NCBI GenBank assembly: GCA_951802425.1
Contig: OX637805.1
Span: 2,170,001-2,234,000, forward strand
DNA length: 64,000 nt
From: Clavaria fumosa
Taxonomy: Eukaryota > Basidiomycota > Agaricomycetes > Agaricales > Clavariaceae
Reading direction: 5' to 3'
Position 1 is the first letter of the stretch, and the number at the start of each line of letters is the position of its first letter. Below are positions 22,169 through 35,457 of the stretch, in pieces. A program made the position numbers and the translations under genes. The notes beneath the pieces are model-generated. The model was not told the origin of the DNA. It did not search any database and saw only the letters and a list, made by a program, of their open reading frames with translations.

Positions 22169-24348
22169 GTCCTGGCCAATATGCATTCAGCACCTCCTGC
22201 AGCATCTCACACTGAACCTGCACCTGACTCTGTGCCTCATCATCACACTCCTGGTCACCCATCAAGAAAGACTAAATTCACCCATCAAGAAAGACTAAAT
22301 GTGCTGCTCAAAAGCAGCTTGAAATGATCCCAGAGCAACATTGAGGATTCTGGCAATGATTTCCAGGCTCTGGGTAAGCAATATTTCAGGCATACTCAAA
22401 AAGCTCACTTGTTCTGCAAATTCTATAGTCCAAGAGTGTAAGGATAATCAATTATCCTTACATAATTATTACCCTTAGGTGCCTGGCATTTAGCCCCCAC
22501 AACCAAAGCACTCCCTTTGAGCACCTAATAGATTAAGTGCCCATCTTAATGCTCACCTGCTTAGTAATAGGTCCATGCTAATATGACTCTAAGCACCCAT
22601 ATTAGCACCAGTATTACTTAAGCATAATTGGTGCTTAACAAAGCAAGGCTTGAGCATTGCTCACCCATGTGGAACATCAAGCCATGTGACTAATGGCTCA
22701 CACAGACCATAGAACACCCATGTACTATTGGACTTAACTTGTCCCTAATCATGCTGAGGACCAGCTAGGTATGGCACCTAGTCTGAGAAGCCCAAGTGTT
22801 AGGCACACCAAAAGAGAGGAACTACCATAAGTGCCAGACCAGCACTTAAGCCTACATGTGACCAGACCAACCTCCATGAACTCTGGATCACAGGCAGTGA
22901 CAATAATGAGGGAACTCCCACAAAAGACTTCTGTGACTGATGAAAGACTACACTAGGAAAGCACCATGGTCTGTGTGCACTGTGGACAGTCAGCAACCAT
23001 GCTTCTTAGGCACATATTCCTGTGCCTTGTGAAATAGAAGCAGGATGTACTGCATGGACCATGATAAGGAGATAAGGCCTGAGTAGTATAAGTAATCAGT
23101 TGTTCAGTTGTTTAGTTCCCTCATCTTTGACCTGGTCTATTCCCAACCAGCTCCTGTATCTTAGGTAGGACTCATCATAGTTGCCTACAGAAAGACAAAG
23201 TAGTTGTGCAGCTTCTTGAGTGGTATCAATGTGAGAAGCATTCCACTGGGACACACACACACTACTGCTACTGCCTAAGCAGTATGCTATGCTACAGGCT
23301 CACAATGCCAGACATAGACTTCTGGGTGCTTGATGTGGTATGTTATTAGCATCTTCATTCTTCTGAATGCAGACTTATGACATCCAGCTATCTAGGGATA
23401 CTGAAATGACAATCATGGACAAACCTGAAAAACTCTTCCTCACTGTTGTGCAAGACACAAAGCATCCTAAAACACCACCAAACATGCTTCCATACATGAT
23501 GGTACCCACTGCTGCTTACCCTTCAAGTTATATGTTGCCTCCAGCCTATCCAGACCAACCACATGCTCCCTTGCAGCCTCCCACACAGAGCCTTGCACCA
23601 TCCAATCCCCCTCCAGCTATACTGCCTCTGGCTCCCTTGGCACATGCTCCACCATCCCCTGTTTCATTCCCTGAGATTGCCCATGGTTATTGAGCCTGAA
23701 TGAGCACATACACCATTGCAGCCCCCATATCAATTTCTCCTCACTCCACAAACCCTTATGAAGGAACAGATTCTTTCAGATCAACCAACTGGCAAGCAAA
23801 TTTGTCTCCATTGACAAATTGATGGAATTACTGCAAATGAACTATGGTACAGTCATTCTACTTCTCCAGTATGCCAAAGAGGATGTAGAGGCATGCCAGG
23901 CAGGTAAGATTTGATAAAGAGATGTTACATTGCAATAAAATGAAAAAAAAGAAGAGATGAGGGGAGCAATAGGTAGTGGTCTGTAGGCATCAATTGGCTT
24001 TCATTTTGGATAGATATTATTGATCTGTGCTTTGTCTGATGTCAGAGTGGCAAGAGAAAAAAAGTACATAATTTTCCTGTCAGGTATGTGATCATTTTGT
24101 GACCATTTTTATGTGAATTGGATTGGCCATTGTTGAGATATTGCAACTGCAATATTTCAAGTAGAACAAGTCATGTTTTTTTGATTTATAAGCTTCCCTG
24201 AAAAGGACAATAAGATACCTGAAAACATTTTTACCAACTCTGAGCTACCAAAATTGCACAGCAGACAAATTATCTAGTTGGTGTGAAAAATGGTGTTGCT
24301 AACACATCCAAAATATCTCAACATCCCTCACATTTCTGTGGAGTAGAA
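22169..24348. other. Non-coding region with one proline-rich small ORF
   Basis: 22440-23190 looks like LTR-type sequence (starts TGTAAGGATAATCAATTATC, ends near CATCATAGTTGCCTACA), but no second copy, purine tract or target duplication is found. 23367-23693 is a 108-aa plus-strand frame, very Pro/Ala rich in its second half (PPAYPDQPHAPLQPPTQS), with no domain. A-rich and AT-rich stretches near 23935-24060 precede the 3' end of the glucosyltransferase gene. Confidence 0.35.
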
Positions 24349-27300
24349 TTACAGCTCATCATGAACGCGTGTATGTTGCACATTGCCTTGTTCCGCAAGT
24401 ACATCAGCCTGGGCGGTGGCAAACCCAAAGTGTATGAGGCTTTGCGCAGCTAGACGTGTAGACAAATTCGAGATTTCCGTGTCATATGCTTCCCATTCGG
24501 GTATCTTTCTTGCTCTTGCCAGCTTCGGCTCTTTCTACAATTTCTTCAGCAAGTTTCTGAAAGAATCAATCATTAGCCTTACTGTGAGTGGGTTCTGACA
24601 GAGGTCAATGGTCTTGGCACGATGTAAGCGATTCATGCTACCTAATCAACCGGACAGCGTCGGATCCCCATAAAATAAATTCTGGAAAATGACGCACACC
24701 ACGTCTCGCACTGTTCTATTGCTTAGAATATTTCTGTTGCGAATGATGCTGACACATACCCAAAGCCAATCCTCATGCAGGGAAAACTGACAGCCTTCGC
24801 TTAGCGCTGTGAAGGAAAGTCCATGATTTGCAGAGCTTACAATAGGAACTTCGTGCTGGAGATGATTCGGCAAATCTTATGATCGTGATTTCGATTACAC
24901 GATCATCACTAGAGTGGTAAAGCCGAACACACCTTGGTCTAGATTGGCGAGAGAACCCGGATCTGCCGACAGAGATTGGTATGATTGGCGAAGTAGATCC
25001 TATAAAATGGCTTCAGATGAGTGGGTAGACAATTTTAGAGGCCCCGTACCCCAGCAGCGATCTGCATGTTCATGAGTGGAAAATATCAAGACTTGAGGGT
25101 CATGATATTGACATACCTGCCTGAATCGAACTAGATCCACGACGTACAGGGCACTACGAAATCGATGGCAAGATAGGGTGAAACTGGGAGTAATCAGCGT
25201 ACCTAATGTGGTAGGGAAGACCTCGCAGGAACTCCCTCCAATAACCGGTTTTCCAGAACCGGTATGGCTCTAAGTCAGGAGTATCATTCCCCATAGGCGT
25301 ATAGGCATATGGGGCTCCGTGAAGGTCAAGGTTGACCAGCTCCATCAAGTCGGCGCGAACAATTTGATCAGCATCTACGAAAATCACCTTTTTGAGGTCC
25401 ATTGGGAAAAGAACATCTAGGAATAAAATTTTGTAGGCCCAGATAATGCGTTGTTTCTCTTTCTGGGGACGCAACCATGATGGCCATTTGTAAGTCACGA
25501 GCTCGTACTTGAACCCGTACTCCTCTGCGAAGTGTGGAACGAATTCCTGGCTTGATGTCAAGTTAGAACAGTGAAGAAATGCATGGACATACCAAGAAGG
25601 AGGGTGATAAGAAATTTTCAATGAACCAGAATTTGACTGGGCTGTTTGTATTTCGCAAGACGCTGAGGATCATGATAGAAGCGAAACGCTGGAGGCACCA
25701 TTGTCAAGCGTGCGTGATGGACGAACAAACGCATACCTCATAAAGAAGCCCAGAAGCGACGGTGAAGATATTAATGTCCGCCTGGTTGTCTACGATGGGG
25801 CTGGATTTCCAGAACGGAAGGTTAGTGGTAATTCTGAGCGCAACCAACCACATCAGCTATGCTGTTGCTGGAAATAGGATTTAGTACCTTTCAACGAATT
25901 GTTGTAAAAATCCTGTTCGGTACGAATTCTCCCGCCATTCCGCAGGTTCGGCCAAAACGTCCGCTATTTCCATGCCAGGATGCCTCACGCACCGAGGATA
26001 CAGCGTCAAACCCGCAAAACTGGTCAAAGTAATGTCGTCCCCGGCCGTCTCCACAGACGGGCTGTGCCAACCCTCATTTCCGACACTCTCCATACGGAAC
26101 ACATCCCTCCCACGACCAGGTCTGATTTCCAGTCGGAAGACGCCCGGTTTTGCTCTGAATTGCAAGTATCCGAGGTTCGCCACGACTTGCGTGTCATCGA
26201 CATAAGCACCGCTGCTTGTGATCAATTGCAATTGGAGCCCGCGTGGAGCCTGGGTAGTTGTGTCACGTGCATGACCCTCAATGATTAGATAGTCGAGGGC
26301 AAAAGCAGCCACAACGCCTCGAACACGATCTTCCGGTGCAAGAGTGTTGAGTTGTATATTATCCAAGTCATAGAAGGCTCTACGAGGTCGGACATGCCAT
26401 GAAGGCGGCTCTTCTATTGCGAGCGCGTAGATCGGCTCAACAGGAAGACCTTGGAAGACGACCTCGGCAAGATCTTCTCGGCTGGGTTAGGATGATCAGC
26501 ACATATCACGGTGATATGCGTCAAGTACGTACCCTTCTTCATCAAAACGCAGGGTAGGTCGGAGATTGTATTGATAGAATCGCTGAAGCGGCAGCTATTG
26601 CCACGATTAATGGATAGACTTGAAGACATATATAAGTGACGCACCTCATGATGCAAAGAAGGATTGAGATGAACTTCGATGAAGACATCTCTGTTATAGG
26701 AAAGCCACTTCACCTTGGATCAATGGGCGATCCTGACTTGCAATAATGCGACTTACCTCAATTAGAGCTGTCCATTTCTGTGCCGCCTCACTGATCGGAT
26801 CTATGAGAAAGGATATCCGATATAGAGCTGTGAGGTTGTTGCCCAACTTAAACGATCTACACACCCTGCATCAGTGTATTTTAATGATGAATAGAAGGAC
26901 CGCTTACGTGTATTTGTCCGCCAGGCGCTGATAAGTGCTAGATCGCAAGGTAAGAGGTTCGTCAAAAAGACCAGCCTGACTTTGGTCAGGGATTTGTGTT
27001 GATAAGACGACCCATACAGCCGTAGAGATCAAGTGAGCGACAGAGGCTCTGCGAAACGAGGACATGAACTAGTCTTAGAACAAAAGAAACAGCGGAGGCA
27101 ATAACGCACTTGTCACGTTGATCGAAGTCAGGGGCAATCGTACTAATTGCACGCATCACGCGATCAGTCCTCGCGCTAAGCTCGTATGCCATCAACGTCT
27201 TGAAGTCCGTAGGGAGAAAGTCGTCGCCAGAAAGAGGGCCGATGATCTGGGTCAAATATATCCTATGAACTGCTGCTGTCTATGACCCTCTCAGCTTCGA

Positions 27301-30300
27301 AGGAATTGCTCACACGGCCATTCACCACTAGGACTTGCCCTCCTGGTGCTAGATCGAGCTCTCGGGCAAATTTGAGGCTCGATGTCACATACTGGGAGTA
27401 GATATCCGAATTCATGTCTTCAATGGACGCAACATCCATCAGCTCTTCCAAAGTATCATCTTGAGGAAAGCGGATACGTGGTCCATCGAGCATAGAGTCA
27501 AGAATAGCAGAATCGAGAGCTTCAAGCAGTTTGGCCGGTGAGATTTTGGGCAAGAGGTCGGCGGCAATAAGATGAGACATAAGCCAAGAAACTCGTGACC
27601 GGTTGACAGTTTGAATTTCGTTCTGTGGATTGTGCAAGAACGACATCCGCATGGGAGAACCAGGTTCCTGGCCACCTCGTTGGTCATATCTCCCCATGAC
27701 AGATTGTGGGACTCACCATAGATTCCAGCGCGTGCCTCAATATTGTCAGGCCTTCCTCACTGTCCAGATCAGCCAAGACAAGTACAGTTAGTGAAATAGT
27801 GTTCGAGTCCTCTGCTGTACGTCAGGGAACCGTCGAAATGATCAAAAAGAGAGGGAATACCTGGATAAATGTAGGATGTGGGGCTCATATCGAAGCAGGC
27901 CCTTGAAAAAATATTGGCAAATCGGACACCCGTTGTGCCTTCAGGGTAAATGTGACGGTGCCTGCGTGAGCTAGTGCTTGTCATGTCGTAGAAATATGTC
28001 GACATGTCTGCCCAATTAGAGTCATCGAGTTCGTTTTGGTATACCTTATTGGAGGACGTAGGTTGCGAGTTGGAGATAGAAGATGCAATTGAGTACCTTC
28101 ATTTGTAGATGCCGTAATTGTTGATTGGTCTCAACTTGAATGTTTCGCATTAACCCCTGCAGATACACGCATAAGGCTTACAGTCATCACAAGGGGGTCA
28201 AACCTCACCTCATCAACGAATACGTGTTTTCCATTGACAAAGGCATGGTCGGTGGCCGTATCTGCCGTCCCTACCCCTAACCGGGCTGTATACGCTTCAG
28301 CAGCTGACAAGCGTTCGGATGGAGTGTTTAAAATGTCCTGAAAAGATATGGGAGCAACTTCCTCTCGACTTTCTGAATAAGATGTGTAACCCAGCTCTAC
28401 GTCATTATGATCCGCCAATTCATGTTCCCCGCCAACGAAAGGAAAAGATTCGTAGACAGTCTGGACAGCTTCCACGCTGAAGGGATGGTGAGGCAGTCGA
28501 CTCTCGGCCACCTTAGGCGTGGAGATGCTTTAAACAATTTTGCTCTATGATAGCAAAGTAGTCACTTACTGCTTTCATGAATTGTATCGTCTGGACAGGG
28601 CCATACGTCTCGGAGAGGTGATAAAACAGCTTCGCCATCTTCGCACCTGAATTTCTCGCCTTGAACAAACTGCATCCAAGACAAGTACAGCAAGTGAAAG
28701 CATCCACACACTTTCTTCCTTGTGGACGAGTGGGACGACACCAAACCTGATGGGAGCATTCCTATTGATGAGCTTGATTACGGGACCGGCGATGAAGTCT
28801 AGGCCGGTGGTCCGCGTGAGATCCAAGACAAGCACGACATTGAACAGATTGGCGCGCAGGCTAGGGTATTGACCGGGATAGAGCGGACGGATTAACTAAA
28901 TAACAAAAAAGAAATTGCACTTTAAGAATGAAAGATACAAACGAAACAAGGCAAGGAAGAGCTACATCTAGGAGTGAGCTTGACCACCCCACGTATCTAG
29001 AGAATGGGCAGACACATAAGTCATTTCCCGAAGGAAAAGGGCACCGCATGCTTCGCATACCTTGTATCGTTTTCTATATCGTTCCACCAAATGATGGCTT
29101 GCCCACCCTCTGGCCGGTCGCTCGCATCAAACAAGGGACCCAAGACATCAGTATCTCCATGTAGAGCCCCAACCTCTGGGTGAGTCAACAGCTGGAAAGC
29201 TTGGCTTGCGCTGAGCCCCAACGATGTCAAGGCAGTCATGATAGTGCGTTCCCTCCTCAATAACTTCAGAAGTCTACATAATTCGTCCGCGTCATGACAT
29301 TTAAGCACGGGAGCGTAAATTTGCATAAGTCAAGACTAGATGATGGGAAACCCATGGAAACGTACCCGAAGGGGCTCAGATCCTTTGCCGCTACCACAGC
29401 GCCATTCAACCAGACTGCGGACTCACCCTGATCCGCGATAAGCCAGTTCCGCTGCACCTCTTGTATTAACTCTTCGTCGGGAGTGACGCGGCGAGCGAGG
29501 GTCGTAGCGTACTTGGGGAAATTTTGAGAGAGTTGAGTGAGGGCAAGGAGAGGCTGAGGGGAGTCATGAATGAGTTGGACCGCCTGCTGTCCAAGAGCTG
29601 ATATGTGGCTCCTCGTAAAGACAAGTAGAGCATCTACATGGGGTGTAATACGTACCACGGGTTTCATCTGGAGAGAGAGGTGCATTAGCGTCGGGGGTGG
29701 TGGCATTCTTCGGGTACGCTTCAATCAGAGAAAGGATGTGATGATGAGCGTCCAAGTATTTGCTTCCATCTTCCGTATCATCATCTGTTCCTGTAGCTAG
29801 AATGGATTGAATCAGGGATCAGCCTAAACTAAGAAACATAAGTACACTGACCACCGCCACTCGACTGCCGCCGATCGTCCACAGCGAGATAATCTGTCTT
29901 CTTGAGATTAAGCGCAACGCCGTAGCCGGAGAGTACGCTTCCGCGCAACACAGTCCTCTCGCATGGCGGGACGTGTCGCAGGACATATTCGATGCAGGGG
30001 GGGCCTTCTGCGTCGTTGCAATCGCTGTAGGCGGCTTGCGCGAGCGAAAAGAGGAAGCTATGTAGCGAATTGAAGTTGGAGGATGACAACGACGCGTAGA
30101 GAATCGCGGTGCGCCGCGGTCGTCCCGTGGACGTTGAGGAATGTGGCGGATATATGTGGTCGAAAGGCAGGATTTTAGGCGTATAGGGATCGTGGGTATC
30201 ACTGGAGCGGACAGAGGAGAAATTGAGAAGGCGAGAGTGCTGAAGGAGGGTGCTCACGACATCGGCATCACGGAACGACGACCGGCCGCAACACCGGTAC

Positions 30301-30855
30301 CATCGCGATTTTTGCCCCAGACGAGGTACTGTAGGGTTGCGGCGTCACAGACGACATGTCCGTACCAGTCAACCCACGATTCGCAACCTTGTGAGGGACG
30401 GGCTTCTTCGTCAATGCGAATTTGGGCGTAGTACTGGTAAAATGCCTCGATCTTTGGGGTGGCTGCATGCAGCGCGAGGTCCGCCTCGACAAACTGAAGC
30501 GCGCCCCGCCCAGAGAGAAAACCTTGGGCCACGGCGAGGTCAAGCACAGAGCGGTAAATGTCTGCTTGTGTTTCACTTTCCGGCGGCGGGAGCGACTCCT
30601 TCGTGAGTGCGTGTATAAGAGGAAAAAATGAGTCTGGGCTCTCAAGCGCGATGGATTCACTATAAATTTGGAAGGGCCAGTCAGATACGCGTGAACAGGC
30701 AAATCTGCACAGGGGACTCACAGGACTTCGATCAGAAAGGGAGGAGCAGGCCATGAGGATTGCAATGTGACCTTGACAGGAGGAGTCGCAGCCACAATCA
30801 CAGCCCCCGAGAGGATGTAAGTAACCAGGTAGCAGAATAACGAGCGTGCGTTCAT
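24349..30855 (-). CDS. UDP-glucose:glycoprotein glucosyltransferase (ER folding sensor), about 31 exons
   Basis: Adds glucose back to N-glycans of misfolded glycoproteins in the ER lumen so they re-enter the calnexin cycle. ATG at 30855 begins [18 protein letters not shown], a signal peptide, followed by [15 protein letters not shown], typical of the family N-terminus. Splicing by eye (about 30 GT-AG introns, most 45-90 nt, one micro-exon of ~35 nt near 28995) gives a continuous frame of roughly 1,580 aa, the usual length. The family's order is kept: thioredoxin-like repeats ([23 protein letters not shown]), the beta-sandwich region ([16 protein letters not shown]), and the GT24 catalytic domain with [32 protein letters not shown] and the metal-binding DxD in [14 protein letters not shown]. 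It continues with [16 protein letters not shown] and [14 protein letters not shown]. The last four residues are HDEL, the ER-retrieval signal, before TAA 24349-24351. No breaks were seen, so it appears functional. Spanning about 6.5 kb, it is the largest host gene here. Confidence 0.95.
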
Positions 30856-31735
30856 CGCTGGTGCTGAGCGCTGACACGACGCACAATTTAGCTGTCCAGT
30901 CGCTGCGCCACATGTCATGTCCAGTCACATGTCCAGTTTTACCTGGTTCCGCCAGGAATAAGCGCTTCAAACCTCGAAGAGGCAGCGGCAATCGCCTCAG
31001 AATTCATCTCCAGTCAGTGTTCTCCCCTAGCTCGCCGCGCCGCCTTTCATGCTAGTTGCATCTCTTTGATCCCAGGCCTCGACAGCCTTCCAAGCGAGGT
31101 TCGACACCTTTTGCAGGAGAAGTGATTGCAAGGTTTTTCTTCCATTTATTCTCCCCCTTCCCCTCTATTTATCATTATCATTATCATTGTCATCGTCAAG
31201 CATGGTCGTACAGAGCTTCAACAACAAATCGCAAGGGACTGCAACCGGTACACGCGGCACGCCCTCCGCCAGTCGTCTCCCACCACTCCGGTTCCGCCCT
31301 CGCCACAGTCTCTACGTTATCTGAAATATATACGTTTACCTGTGATACGTTATGCCATGTTCAGCTGTAGTCCTTGATCTACAATACAATTGAGATCAAA
31401 AAATCATGTGATAGATAAACATGGAGGACAAATGTCAGAGACAAAAATCATGTGATGAATCACAAACGTCATCCGACGAGTCCTGCATGACGCGTGACTT
31501 CTGATCGTCAGACGGTACAGTAGAGTGGTCATGTAGTAGTCAAGATCACGTGTTTCGGTCGGATCGCGTGTTTCGGTCATCAAAAAACAAATAATCATGT
31601 GAGAGATGCACTCGGCAGTTACCGAAGCGTGGGGCGTAAGCAAGCCACATAGTTCAGTCGGATATTCCAGTATACAACGGGATACCGGACACTGCAAATC
31701 CCCTGTATATAATGGGGTACCGGATTCTGCTGGAG
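30856..31735. other. Upstream region of the glucosyltransferase gene; possible divergent first exon
   Basis: The promoter for the minus-strand gene lies here. A pyrimidine-rich leader (TTCTCCCCCTTCCCCTC, then ATCATTATC repeats) at 31140-31200 precedes an ATG at 31202 on the plus strand with a 40-aa frame ending 31324. This is the look of a fungal transcription start and may be the surviving first exon of a divergent gene. Beyond 31380 the sequence becomes repeat-like with several TCATGTGA words. Confidence 0.4.
31202..31324 (+). CDS. Possible 40-aa ORF or first exon of a lost divergent gene
   Basis: Starts MVVQSFNNKSQGTATG after a CT-rich leader and ends at TGA 31322-31324. The composition is GC-rich like the host genes. 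No domain. If it was exon 1 of a gene, the rest was displaced by the repeat array that begins at 31.7 kb. Weak support. Confidence 0.22.
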   Translation: MVVQSFNNKSQGTATGTRGTPSASRLPPLRFRPRHSLYVI

Positions 31736-33395
31736 ATATCTGATTTTCTAGTAATATATGTGGCCGGCGGAGGATATCCTTGCCAGGATAACCATGGGTT
31801 CAGCGAATTAAATAGGATATTCTTGACTGGATAACCTCAGGTCCAGCAAAATTAGATAGGGTATCCATGACTGGATTGAATCCAGGCCACCAAATTAAAT
31901 AGGATATCCTTAACTGGATTGAATCCAAGCAACCATAATAAATAGGATATCCATGACTGAAGAAAATCCAGGCCACCAAGTTAAATGGGATATCCTTGAC
32001 TAGTTTGAATCCAGGCTACCAAAGTAAATAGGATATCCTTGACTAGTTCCAATCTAGGCTACCAAAGGAAATAGGATATCCTTGACTAGTTTGAATCCAG
32101 GCTACCAAAATAAATGGGATATCCTTGACTAGTTTGAATCCAGGCTACCAAAGTAAATAGGATATCCTTGACTAGTTCCAATCTAGGCTACCAAAGTAAA
32201 TAGGATATCCTTGACTAGTTCCAATCTAGGCTACCAAAGGAAATAGGATATCCTTGACTAGTTTGAATCCAGGCTACCAAAATAAATGGGATATCCTTGA
32301 CTAGTTTGAATCCAGGCTACCAAAGTAAATAGGATATCCTTGACTAGTTCCAATCTAGGCTACCAAAGTAAATAGGATATCCTTGACTAGTTCCAATCTA
32401 GGCTACCAAAGGAAATAGGATATCCTTGACTAGTTTGAATCCAGGCTACCAAAATAAATGGGATATCCTTGACTAGTTCCAATCTAGGCTACCAAAGGAA
32501 ATAGGATATCCTTGACTAGTTTGAATCCAGGCTACCAAAATAAATGGGATATCCTTGACTAGTTTGAATCCAGGCTACCAAAATAAATGGGATATCCTTG
32601 ACTGAAGAAAATCCAGGCCACCAAGTTAAATGGGATATCCTTGACTAGTTTGAATCCAGGCTACCAAAGTAAATAGGATATCCTTGACTAGTTCCAATCT
32701 AGGCTACCAAAGTAAATATGATATCCTTGCCTAGTTTGAATCAAGGCTACCAAAATAAATAGGATATCCTTGACTAGTTCCAATCTAGGCTACCAAAGGA
32801 AATAGGATATCCTTGACTAGTTTGAATCCAGGCTACCAAAATAAATAGGATATCCTTGACTAGTTCCAATCTAGGCTACCAAAGGAAATAGGATATCCTT
32901 GACTAGTTTGAATCCAGGCTACCAAAATAAATAGGATATCCTTGACTAGTTCCAATCTAGGCTACCAAAGTAAATAGGATATCCTTGACTAGTTCCAATC
33001 TAGGCTACCAAAGGAAATAGGATATCCTTGACTAGTTTGAATCCAGGCTACCAAAATAAATAGGATATCCTTGACTAGTTCCAATCTAGGCTACCAAAGT
33101 AAATAGGATACCCTTGCCTAGTTTGAATCAAGGCTACCAAAATAAATAGGATATCTTTGCCTAGTTTGAATCAAGGCTACCAAAAGAAATAGGATATCCT
33201 TGACTAGTTTGAATCCAGGCTACCAAAATAAATGGGATATCCTTGACTAGTGCGAATCAAGGCTACCAAAATAAATAGGATATCCTTGACTGGTTGTAAT
33301 CTGAGCTGCCAAAGTCAATAGGATATCCGTGACTGGTTTGAATCCAAGCCACTACATTAAATAGGATATCATTGGAGATATTGGGATATCCATGT
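31736..33395. repeat. 43-bp tandem satellite array, about 38 units (left KDZ flank)
   Basis: Unit: GGATATCCTTGACTAGTTTG, then AATCCAGGCTACCAAAATAA, then ATG/ATA. Two main variants alternate: TTTGAATCCAGG...AAAATAAAT and TTCCAATCTAGG...AAAGGAAAT/AAAGTAAAT. The middle of the array shows higher-order patterns in which two- to four-unit blocks recur, while the outermost units on each side are more diverged (GACTGG... forms). Each unit holds the 8-bp palindrome GGATATCC. The same unit occurs in the opposite orientation at 43568-44085. Confidence 0.92.
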
Positions 33396-33472
33396 CCTGT
33401 ATGACACCAGTCCAGCAGAGATATTCCTGCACTTCACAGTAGACCTATCAACTGCACTATGAAGAAGGCTCA

Positions 33473-35158
33473 TTAGATTGGCTCCAGTTGACAACTACTT
33501 CTAAAAATCTTCCTTGCATGTCCTTCAAATCTTTCCCATACCACCTCCTGCTTGTGAGCATAACATGCCAGCCCACTCCTTACATTTCTTTCATTCATTG
33601 CTATTTGCTCCCATTGATCTTTCTTGTGCTTGAAAAATGCGGCTGTCCACTTCATTTCCTGCTGAAGCAAAGTGACTTCCTCATCCCAGTGATTGAACCT
33701 TGCACTTGCTCTCAACCAAACCACTCTGTAGACTAATCATTTGTCAATTTTTCATTCATGACATACCACACCATCCACTCACATTCCTTCATTCTCTCAC
33801 TGCATTCTCCTTTGTTCATCCCACTATCCAACCTCCACAACCAGGATAGTTTCTCTGATCGCTGACCAATCCTGTTTTCTTCGATCACGTCCCCAGGCAT
33901 TTTCAAGTCATCTTTTGAGATGTCCTGATACTTTGGATCCAGGGAACCCAGTCTCTGGGCTGCAGCTCGAGCCCTTTTATATTCCCTGACTGCCTGCTGT
34001 ACCCGTGACTCCATGGAGTGCACTTGACTCCAAGCTCTGGTAGCAAGTTGTTGACTCTTGCACTTCTGGACCTGAACAATTGATATCTCAGTGCTGGTAT
34101 TAAAATGATCAATGAGCCCACCTTTTCTTTGAATATAAGAGACTTCTCCCCCAAGGCAATCCTAAGTTTTTCAAGGGCATCATTCATTTGTCCAACCCGG
34201 AGTTTCGCTTCACATGCAGCCATGTCTTCCAAACCACTTTCCATGTGATTCTCGCCACCCATGTTTGATGGAAGGAATATAGTCATCGCCTCGGGGTGAA
34301 GCCCATTGCTGTCATCCTCCCACTCATCAGCTGTGCCCAGATCATTGTCCTCGATCTCGCTTTCATTCTCCTGGTACAATAGATGGTTTTCTCCCAAGTC
34401 AATAGCCTTGCCCATGAAGAGAGTTGAGTCAGACCAGCATTTCTCATATTTTGTAATCCTGATTTGAAGGCGCCTTCTTTTCTCCTCAAGCTCTCTTCGC
34501 TGGGATGTTGAAGGTTTTCTCAGTGTCTTTGTATATGCTGCTAATGATGCTCTAGTGGTATGTGAATGTAAATCGCAAAGAAATACACGTCATAATGAGA
34601 ACTTACTGTTCATTTTCCAACTGTATGCCTAAAGCTAGAAGACTGGCACCACCAGATAAATCACCTGCATTCTGTTCCTTCTGTGATAGCTCTAGTTCAA
34701 TTTCTGCACAGCTAGGGGCTTCAAAGCACTTCAATCAAAAGCAAAACGGGGTAAGAAATGGCCAACAATTTGTTTTTGCAACATCATATATTCTGAGCAA
34801 ATCTCCTCGCTCAGTCATTGCTCTTTCCTCCAATTGCCTCCACTCTGATACCCATGTATGGCTGATTCTAGCTGTCAATTCATCCAGAGCTGATTTAGTT
34901 TCTGCCTGTTGCTGTTGCGCATTCTTCCACTTCGTAAGGATTGAATGTGCTTTGTTTTAAACACATCAAAAAAATATCTATGACCATAAGAACACATACT
35001 TACATGCTTTGATCATCTTCTTCCAGTTAGAATCATTCATGTGGTTGTCAAGAACCTCCTGTCGATGAGCTTGAGACATTCCTCTGGTATGGCTGGCTGC
35101 TTTGCCAAGGGTTGACCAGAGACTTTCCAAAATCTCGCCATCCAATTGCCCCACACCT
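33473..35158 (-). pseudogene. KDZ (Kyakuja-Dileera-Zisupton) transposase, C-terminal part
   Basis: Minus-strand exons carry on directly from the part at 40769-41690 once the Ty3 insertion is ignored. They read GVGQLDGEILESLWSTLGKA, then RGMSQAHRQEVLDNHMNDSN, then W. Further down comes the acidic/helical C-terminal region (DMAACEAKLRVGQMNDALEK and LRIALGEKSLIF, near 34200), then WDEEVTLLQQEMKWTAAFF and HKKDQWEQIA (near 33650) before the stop at 33473. This order is that of fungal KDZ transposases. Some intron borders and a possible frame problem at 34080-34120 were not resolved. The frame is split by the Ty3 element, so this copy makes no transposase. Confidence 0.82.
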
Positions 35159-35446
35159 TATCAGACTGGGTCTCACACAACTTAAGCATAAGGTCATGAC
35201 AACAATACTAAGATAAGGGGAAAAGGGTACAAGAATGGAAAAGACATAGTATATATAGCGAATGCTTTGGCATTTGCCAGTGTTCCCACGCTCGGACCTC
35301 TCGGATCACGTGACGCGCCCAGGCCCAAGTCATGTGATCTCCCGATTATGTAATCCTCCACCACAGGTCATGTGACCTTCCAACAATCTTCTCTAATTTC
35401 TCCACAACTCCTCCTTTTGGGATGGCTTAGGTAAGCAATCCTAACA
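35159..35446 (-). repeat. 3' LTR of Ty3 element 2 (288 bp)
   Basis: Starts TATCAGACTGGG (plus strand) and ends CCTAACA. It contains the TATA-like GTATATATAGC near 35250 and a cluster of TCACGTGA/TCATGTGA words at 35300-35380. It differs from the partner LTR by only a few transitions, most at CpG. Confidence 0.93.
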
Positions 35447-35457
35447 TCACCCCCCTC

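Noticed and set aside
22438..23188. Possible solo LTR (TGTAAGG...CCTACA)
   Set aside because: Flanking five bases (AAGAG and GAAAG) do not match, no purine tract or second copy is visible, and internal features are not decisive.
31736..33395. CRISPR-like look of the 43-bp repeats
   Set aside because: The whole unit repeats without unique spacers, and the genome is eukaryotic. It is a satellite array.
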